From Bryobacterales bacterium (GTDB lineage: Bacteria > Acidobacteriota > Terriglobia > Bryobacterales > Bryobacteraceae), in the NCBI GenBank assembly GCA_003487005.1, contig DNFG01000269.1, positions 1 to 30,221 on the forward strand: a stretch of DNA of 30,221 nt. The letters are read 5' to 3'. The notes under the pieces are model-generated. The model ran no database searches. It had not been told where the DNA came from and saw nothing but the letters and a program-made list of their open reading frames with translations. Shown here in pieces: positions 25,089-30,221 of the stretch; positions within the stretch are counted from its first letter, which is position 1, and each line of letters opens with the position of its first letter. Both the position numbers and the translations under genes were made by a program.

Positions 25089-28000
25089 TTGTCGACACGT
25101 GCAAGCCTGTTGTGCGCCTTCCTGCTTGCGGCCTCCAGCCTCTATGCGCAGGGCACTTCCACCCTTCGGGGCACCATCACGGACACCATCGGGGCCTCGG
25201 TTCCCTCGGCTGCCATCACCATCCGCAATGCCGAAACCGCTGCCGCCCGCAGCACCCTCAGCGATGAGCGCGGCGATTACCTCTTCCCCTCTCTCCAGCC
25301 AGGCACCTACACGATTGAGGTGCAAAAAGAAGGTTTCCGCACCTACACCACCCGCGTCACTCTCCAGGTCAATGTCCCCCGTACCGCCGACGTCAAACTG
25401 GATCTCGGCCAGGTCTCTGAAACCATCAACGTCGAAGCCGAGGGCGGCACCGTGAACACCGTCGACGCCACCGTCGGCAACCCGTTCACCAAAACGCAGA
25501 TCCTCCAGCTTCCCCTCCAGACCCGCAACGTCGTCGAACTCCTCAGCGTCCAGCCCGGCGTCACCGCAACCGGTGAAGTCCTCGGCGCCCGCCGCGATCA
25601 AAACAATGTCACCCTCGACGGCGTCGACATCAACGACAACCAGCGCGCCGGTATCGCCTCCTCCGGCGGCGGCCAGGGCTCGAACGGGAATAACCCCGGC
25701 GACGCCGGCCTCACCGCCGCCCTCCCTCTTCCGCTCGACTCCCTTCAGGAATTCCGCGTCACCGTCGGCGGCCAGGGCGCGTCTCAGGGCCGCTCCTCCG
25801 GCGGTCAGGTCGCGCTCGTCACCAAATCCGGATCCAACGAGTTCCACGGATCCCTCTACGAGTTCCACCGCAACACTGCCACCGCCGCCAATAACTGGTT
25901 CTCCAACCGGGCCGGCATCAAACGCGAACCTCTTGTCCGCAACCAGTTCGGCGCCTCCCTCGGCGGACCCATCCAGAAAAACCGCCTCTTCTTCTTCGCC
26001 AACTGGGAATCCCGCATCGACGCCAGCGGTCGCGCCCAGTCCCGCACCGTGCCCACCTCCACCATGCGACAGGGCATCGTTCGCTTCCGTCAAAGCGACG
26101 GCACCATCGGTCAGTTGACCCCCGCCGAACTCCGTTCGCTCGACCCCCTCAGCCTCGGCGTCAGCGACACCATGCTCGGCATCCTCGGCGCCTACCCCGA
26201 AGGCAACGACCCCCAGTCCGGCCTCGATCGCGGACTCAACTACTCCGTCCTCCGCTTCAACGCCCCGTTCCGCCGCGATGACAAGGCCTACGTCGCCAAA
26301 CTCGACTACAACCTCGACGCCAATGGCCGCCACACCCTCGCCGTCCGCGGCACCCTTGCCGACAACGCCCAGGATGTCACCGTCGCCCAGTTCCCCGGCC
26401 AGGATCCCGCCTCGAAGCAACTCGACAACAGCCGCGGGCTCTCCGCTCGATACACCGGCGTCCTGAGCCCCACCGTCGTCAATGTCTTCAGCTATGGCTA
26501 CACCCGCCTCGGCATCGCTCAATCCGGTGTCGACGGCGCCAGCCTCGCTTTCGACTCCCTCGCCTCTCCCGTCAACTTCGGAGCTCGCGCCTTCGGCCGC
26601 ATCATCCCCACCCACAACTTCATCAACGACACCACCTGGAGCAAGGGTGCTCACACCATCCAGGCCGGTATCAATTTCCGCTTCGTCAGCAACATGAGGG
26701 ACTCTTACCAGAACAGCTTCCCCTCCTTCAGCTTCTCCCGCAACACTCTCCGCGGCCTCGGCCAGGATATGGAGAACCTCATCAACCCCTACATCCAGCA
26801 GCGCAGCGGCAATCCTTCCCTCCGCCTCACCGAGGCCGCCAACGTCATCCGCGCCGTCGGTACCCTCTATGGCCTCGTCAACCAGTACAGCGCCACCTAC
26901 AACTTCGAGCGCGACGGCGAAGCCATCGCCTTCGGCCAGCCTCTCGCCCGCACCTTCCGCACCAACGAATACGAGTTCTATCTCCAGGATTCCTGGCGGG
27001 CCACCCGGGCCCTCACCCTCAACTACGGCCTTCGGTACAGCAACACCACTCCGCCCTGGGAAGCCAACGGCATTCAGGTCCGCACCACCACCGGCCTCGA
27101 CCAGTACTTCGCTGAACGCCTCGGCGCCTCCATGTACGGAGTCCCCGGTCATGCCATGCCCAATGCCGCTCTCACTTACGCTTTCGCCGGCCCCGTCAAT
27201 GGCCAGCCCTCCTGGTTCGGCCGCGACAACAACAACTGGGCGCCTCGCTTCGGCTTCGCCTGGTCCCCGGAGTCCGATAACCTCCTCGGCAAGATCTTCG
27301 GCAAGGGCAGCGTCCTTCGTGGCAGCTACTCGCTCGTCTACGATCGTTACGGCAACGATCTCGTCGTCGAGTTCGATCGCACCGGCTCCCCCGGCCTCGC
27401 CACCCAGGTCACCCAGCCCCGCAACACCAACTTCACGGACTCGCCCCGCTACGTCGGCGGCAGCCTCCCAACCTTGCCCGCCGCCCCCACGGCTACCTTC
27501 CCCTTCACGCCGCCCACCATCCTCGGCGGGTTCAATAGTCAGGTCGGCGTCTCTCCCGATATCGTTGCGCCCTACGCTCACCTGATGAACCTCACCTACG
27601 CCCGCAATCTCCCCGGCTCCATCACTCTCGAAACCGGTTACGTCGGCCGCCTCTCCCGCAAGCAGATGCTCCAGGCCGACTTCTTCCAGCCCCTCACCCG
27701 CTTCCGCGACATGCGCTCCGGCCTCACCTGGGCCGAAGCCGCCGGCCAGATCCGCGCCGCCTACGACCAGGGCCTCCGCTACAACCAGATGCCCAACGTC
27801 GCCTTTTTTGAAAACCTGATGCCCGCGCTCGCCAACTTCTATGTGCCCGGCTCGGCCACTCAGAACTTCTTCCATCTCGCCTACAACCAGTACGCCGGCA
27901 GCTTCCTCGACGCCCTCAACGACGTCGACCGCGAGCGTCAGCCCAATGGCGGATGCATCGTCTCCACCGGCTGCAACACCTTCTTCGCCCTCCAGAACGC

Positions 28001-28787
28001 CGGGATGCGCTCTTGGGTCAATGCCGGCACCGGCAGCTTCCACGGCGGCACTCTCACCATCCGCCGCGCCACCACCCGGGGCTTCGGCTTCGATTTCAAC
28101 TACACCCTCTCCCACTCCATCGACAACGCCTCTGCCGCCGAATCCGGCGCCGGCAATGGCGGCGCTGTCCTCCAGGATGCCTTCGACTACAAGAGCTTCC
28201 GCGGCTCCTCTGACTTCGACATCCGCCACAACCTCACCGCCAATACCGTCTATGAACTCCCCTTCGGTAAAGGAAAGGCGTTCCTGAATTCCGCCCCCGG
28301 CTTCGTCAATCAGATTGTCGCCGGCTGGCAACTCTCCCTCCTTTCCCGCTACACCTCGGGCCTCCCCGCCACCATCAACTTCGGCGACCAGTGGCCCACA
28401 AACTACCTGAACTCCGCCCTCGCCATCCGCCGCCCGGGCGTCGCCGAGCCCAATAACTCGGTGCAGTTCAACTCCAACGGCAACCCCTCTGTCTTCCCCG
28501 GTCCTGCCGCGGCTCAGGCCTTCATGCCTCAGTACCCCGGACTCAGCGGCACCCGCGCCCTGGTCCGTCTCGCGTCGATGACCAATTTCGACCTCGCCGC
28601 CGCCAAGCGCTTCTACATGCCCTGGGAAGGCCACACGCTCCAGTTCCGTGCCGAAGCCTTTAACGCCTTCAATAACGTGAACTTCTTCAACGCCAGCCTT
28701 CGCGGCGACCGCCCCTCGGTCTTCGGCGAATTCCAGTCCGCCATGCCCGCCCGCGTCATGCAATTCGCTCTCCGCTACGAGTTCTGA
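25089..28787 (+). CDS. Oar-like TonB-dependent outer-membrane receptor with carboxypeptidase-regulatory domain
   Basis: The 1232-residue protein starts at TTG and has a signal peptide (LLCAFLLAASSLYAQG). Residues about 22-110 are a carboxypeptidase-regulatory-like (Cna-B type) domain (STLRGTITDTIGASVPSAAI ... SDERGDYLFPSLQPGTY). The plug follows to about residue 290 (LPLQTRNVVELLSVQPGV, NNVTLDGVDINDN, SGGQVALVTKSGSNEFHGSL), then a long beta-barrel rich in aromatic and Asn residues. It ends in ALRYEF, with the terminal Phe expected of an outer-membrane protein. This is the SusC/Oar-like type greatly expanded in Solibacter relatives, which imports or binds large molecules using TonB energy. No SusD partner is adjacent, and the cargo is unknown. 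The sense strand is very C-rich, unlike the GH2 gene on the same strand. Confidence 0.95.
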   Translation: MSTRASLLCAFLLAASSLYAQGTSTLRGTITDTIGASVPSAAITIRNAETAAARSTLSDERGDYLFPSLQPGTYTIEVQKEGFRTYTTRVTLQVNVPRTADVKLDLGQVSETINVEAEGGTVNTVDATVGNPFTKTQILQLPLQTRNVVELLSVQPGVTATGEVLGARRDQNNVTLDGVDINDNQRAGIASSGGGQGSNGNNPGDAGLTAALPLPLDSLQEFRVTVGGQGASQGRSSGGQVALVTKSGSNEFHGSLYEFHRNTATAANNWFSNRAGIKREPLVRNQFGASLGGPIQKNRLFFFANWESRIDASGRAQSRTVPTSTMRQGIVRFRQSDGTIGQLTPAELRSLDPLSLGVSDTMLGILGAYPEGNDPQSGLDRGLNYSVLRFNAPFRRDDKAYVAKLDYNLDANGRHTLAVRGTLADNAQDVTVAQFPGQDPASKQLDNSRGLSARYTGVLSPTVVNVFSYGYTRLGIAQSGVDGASLAFDSLASPVNFGARAFGRIIPTHNFINDTTWSKGAHTIQAGINFRFVSNMRDSYQNSFPSFSFSRNTLRGLGQDMENLINPYIQQRSGNPSLRLTEAANVIRAVGTLYGLVNQYSATYNFERDGEAIAFGQPLARTFRTNEYEFYLQDSWRATRALTLNYGLRYSNTTPPWEANGIQVRTTTGLDQYFAERLGASMYGVPGHAMPNAALTYAFAGPVNGQPSWFGRDNNNWAPRFGFAWSPESDNLLGKIFGKGSVLRGSYSLVYDRYGNDLVVEFDRTGSPGLATQVTQPRNTNFTDSPRYVGGSLPTLPAAPTATFPFTPPTILGGFNSQVGVSPDIVAPYAHLMNLTYARNLPGSITLETGYVGRLSRKQMLQADFFQPLTRFRDMRSGLTWAEAAGQIRAAYDQGLRYNQMPNVAFFENLMPALANFYVPGSATQNFFHLAYNQYAGSFLDALNDVDRERQPNGGCIVSTGCNTFFALQNAGMRSWVNAGTGSFHGGTLTIRRATTRGFGFDFNYTLSHSIDNASAAESGAGNGGAVLQDAFDYKSFRGSSDFDIRHNLTANTVYELPFGKGKAFLNSAPGFVNQIVAGWQLSLLSRYTSGLPATINFGDQWPTNYLNSALAIRRPGVAEPNNSVQFNSNGNPSVFPGPAAAQAFMPQYPGLSGTRALVRLASMTNFDLAAAKRFYMPWEGHTLQFRAEAFNAFNNVNFFNASLRGDRPSVFGEFQSAMPARVMQFALRYEF

Positions 28788-28813
28788 TGCCCGCGGCCAT
28801 GAGCCTGTATCGA

Positions 28814-28845
28814 GTCCCTTCCGCCCCCACCAGGGCGGAAGGGAC
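28814..28845 (+). terminator. Perfect 13-bp hairpin after the TonB receptor gene
   Basis: GTCCCTTCCGCCC (28814-28826) pairs perfectly with 28833-28845 around the loop CCACCA, starting 26 bases after the stop codon. The stem is very stable, but the next bases are CTCCTCCAAAATT without a U tract, so it may be a mRNA 3' end stabiliser or a weak terminator rather than a classical one. Confidence 0.7.
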
Positions 28846-28862
28846 CTCCTCCAAAATTCCCG

Positions 28863-28891
28863 TTGACCCAGGTCGGCGGGTCGTCCATAAT
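28863..28891 (+). promoter_or_regulatory. Sigma-70-type promoter for the PSD1 gene
   Basis: TTGACC (28863-28868) and CATAAT (28886-28891) each match five of six consensus bases with the ideal 17-base spacer, between the receptor hairpin and the PSD1 start. Transcription would begin near 28898 and give a leader of about 130 bases. It is the best promoter match I saw in the window. Confidence 0.65.
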
Positions 28892-29028
28892 ATACGGAAA
28901 AGGCCGGATCAAGTCATCCGCTTTCCCTCCCAAAGTCTGGGTCCCGTCTCCACCGCTGCGTAGCGTCTCCCGCCCCTGTCTGCGTCTTCGCTGTTCTGCA
29001 CTAGTTCTCTGGATCCGGCACAACCAAA

Positions 29029-30221
29029 ATGCGAGTCTACTTCTCTTTCCTCTCGGCCGCGCTCTTCCTGACCTCCGCGCTTCCCGCCCAGGAAGCCGCT
29101 TCCCCCGATTTCTTCGAAAACAAGGTCCGCCCCGTCCTGGCGGCGAACTGCTACTCCTGCCATAGCAAAACCGCTGTCTCCGGCCTTCGCGTCAATTCCC
29201 GCGAAGCCCTCCTCAAGGGCGGTACAGCCGGTCCCGCCCTTGTCCCGGGCGATCCCGAAAAATCCCTCCTCATTACCGCCATCTCCCACACCGATCCCAA
29301 GCTCAAGATGCCCATGGGCAACAAACTCAAGCCCGAGGAGATCGCCGCCCTCACCGACTGGGTCCGCGCCGGCGCCGTCTGGCCCGAGGCGCCACCCGCC
29401 CCCGTGAAACCCGCTGCGGCCCCCGGCGCCGAATCCGCCGACGAAGATCTGACCGCCGAAATGCGCAACTGGTGGTCCTTCCGGCCCCTCTCCAAAGTCG
29501 AAGTCCCTGAGCCGAAAGCCAGGGGCTGGGCCAAGTCCGATATCGACAAGTTCATCCTCGCCCGCCTCGAAAAGGAAGGCGTTCAGCCCGTCGCCCCCGC
29601 CGATCGACGCACCCTGATCCGCCGCGTCACCCTCGATCTCACCGGACTCCCGCCCACCCCCCAGGAAGTCACCGCCTTCCTCAACGACAAGTCTCCTGAC
29701 GCCTACGCCAAACTCGTCGAACGCCTGCTCGCCTCCCCCGCCTACGGCGAACGCTGGGGCCGCTTCTGGCTCGATGTCGTCCGCTATGGCGAAGACGATA
29801 CCCGCGGCCTCGCCCCGGGCGGCAAGGGCCATGAACCCTACAAATTCGCCTACCTCTTCCGTGATTGGGTCATCCGCGCCTTCAACGACGATATGCCCTT
29901 CGACCAGTTCGTCAAAGCCCATCTCGCCGCCGACCAGATGGACGAAAAACAGCGCGCCCGCCTCCTGCCCGCCCTCGGCTTCCTCGGCCAGGGCCCCTGG
30001 TACTACGACCTCACCGAACCCCCCGTCGCCCGCGCCGACGAACGCCACGAACGGGTCGATACCACCACCCGCGCCTTCCTTGGCCTCACTGTCGGCTGCG
30101 CCCGCTGCCACGACCACAAGTACGATCCCGTCTCCATCAAGGACTACTACGCCCTCGCCGCCGTCTTCAACGCCACCAACTACCACGAATACCCGATGGT
30201 CCCCGAAAAGACCGCCGAGAC
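29029..30221 (+). CDS. PSD1 / planctomycete cytochrome c-type protein with DUF1549 domain (3' end cut by window)
   Basis: ATG 29029 opens a frame that runs to the window edge (397 codons). A signal peptide (YFSFLSAALFLTSALPAQ) precedes a cytochrome-c-like domain with CYSCH at residues 41-45 and PGDPEKSLLITAI ... LKMPMGNKLKPEEIAAL, the PSD1 (PF07635) pattern. DUF1549 follows from about residue 170 (IDKFILARLEKEGVQP, RRVTLDLTGLPPT, WLDVVRYGEDD), and a second CxxCH-type motif lies in VGCARCHDHKYDP near residue 356. The missing part would carry DUF1553. Full proteins are about 800-1000 residues, secreted, and abundant in Planctomycetes and Solibacter relatives. Roles in sulfated or complex polysaccharide breakdown and redox chemistry are proposed but unproven. 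No clear ribosome site precedes the ATG; a DUF1501 protein is the usual next gene. Confidence 0.93.
   Translation, partial: MRVYFSFLSAALFLTSALPAQEAASPDFFENKVRPVLAANCYSCHSKTAVSGLRVNSREALLKGGTAGPALVPGDPEKSLLITAISHTDPKLKMPMGNKLKPEEIAALTDWVRAGAVWPEAPPAPVKPAAAPGAESADEDLTAEMRNWWSFRPLSKVEVPEPKARGWAKSDIDKFILARLEKEGVQPVAPADRRTLIRRVTLDLTGLPPTPQEVTAFLNDKSPDAYAKLVERLLASPAYGERWGRFWLDVVRYGEDDTRGLAPGGKGHEPYKFAYLFRDWVIRAFNDDMPFDQFVKAHLAADQMDEKQRARLLPALGFLGQGPWYYDLTEPPVARADERHERVDTTTRAFLGLTVGCARCHDHKYDPVSIKDYYALAAVFNATNYHEYPMVPEKTAE

Noticed and set aside
25005..28763. A 1252-codon open frame antisense to the TonB receptor gene
   Set aside because: It is a shadow of strong C bias at third codon positions in the receptor. 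The translation is low-complexity (Gly, Ala, Glu, Val) with no domain, while the sense frame is a clear receptor.
29008..29018. Cloning-vector polylinker (SpeI- and BamHI-like sites near the PSD1 start)
   Set aside because: The order and spacing of ACTAGT and GGATCC do not match a known polylinker and the flanks are normal genomic sequence.
28775..29023. An 82-codon minus-strand open frame between the receptor and PSD1 genes
   Set aside because: It overlaps the hairpin and the promoter, has no ribosome site and a low-complexity translation.

Overview
This GC-rich, gene-dense window looks like an Acidobacteriota chromosome, most likely of the Bryobacterales/Solibacter type. The evidence is an Oar-like TonB-dependent receptor with an N-terminal carboxypeptidase-regulatory domain, a PSD1/DUF1549 cytochrome-type protein, a ceramidase-family protein with a Tat-like start, many short-spaced operons, and several GTG/TTG starts. 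This assignment is inferred from gene content only. No rRNA, tRNA, CRISPR array or intact insertion sequence was seen.

Layout. (1) 1-3624, minus strand: an operon of a DegT/StrS aminotransferase, the MurNAc-6-P etherase MurQ, a single-domain rhodanese and a His-rich protein cut by the window edge. (2) 3623-6844, plus: a large secreted GH2 (beta-mannosidase-like) enzyme whose start codon overlaps the start codon of the divergent aminotransferase. (3) 6888-7211, minus: an A-type Fe-S carrier. (4) 7465-9232, plus: an ECF sigma factor, a membrane anti-sigma-like protein and a Spy/CpxP-like protein. A polytopic membrane protein (9229-10497, minus) converges on them with overlapping stop codons. 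(5) 10580-15279, plus: a catabolic operon of a lectin/FG-GAP (PL11-like) secreted protein, a Gfo/Idh/MocA oxidoreductase and a ceramidase-family protein. (6) 15281-24573, minus: a six-gene nitrogen operon, UAAP1-UAAP2-urea/guanidine carboxylase-allophanate hydrolase-Na+/solute symporter-secreted beta-propeller. The first four genes are joined by three successive 4-base stop/start overlaps. (7) 24574-25088: the only gap above 300 bases, holding leader, promoter and palindrome signals. (8) 25089-28787, plus: the TonB receptor. (9) 29029 to the end, plus: a PSD1 cytochrome-type protein, partial.

The most interesting part is the nitrogen operon. UAAP1 and UAAP2 homologues form carboxyguanidine deiminase in guanidine-degrading bacteria, so the set most likely carboxylates guanidine, deiminates it to allophanate and hydrolyses that to ammonia and CO2. 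Two extra genes, a symporter and an exported YVTN-type propeller, could be an uptake module not usually described with it, and I found no known guanidine riboswitch upstream. A second striking signal is a reversal of GC skew across the window that does not follow gene orientation. The plus strand is strongly G-rich on the left and strongly C-rich on the right, as expected near a replication terminus.
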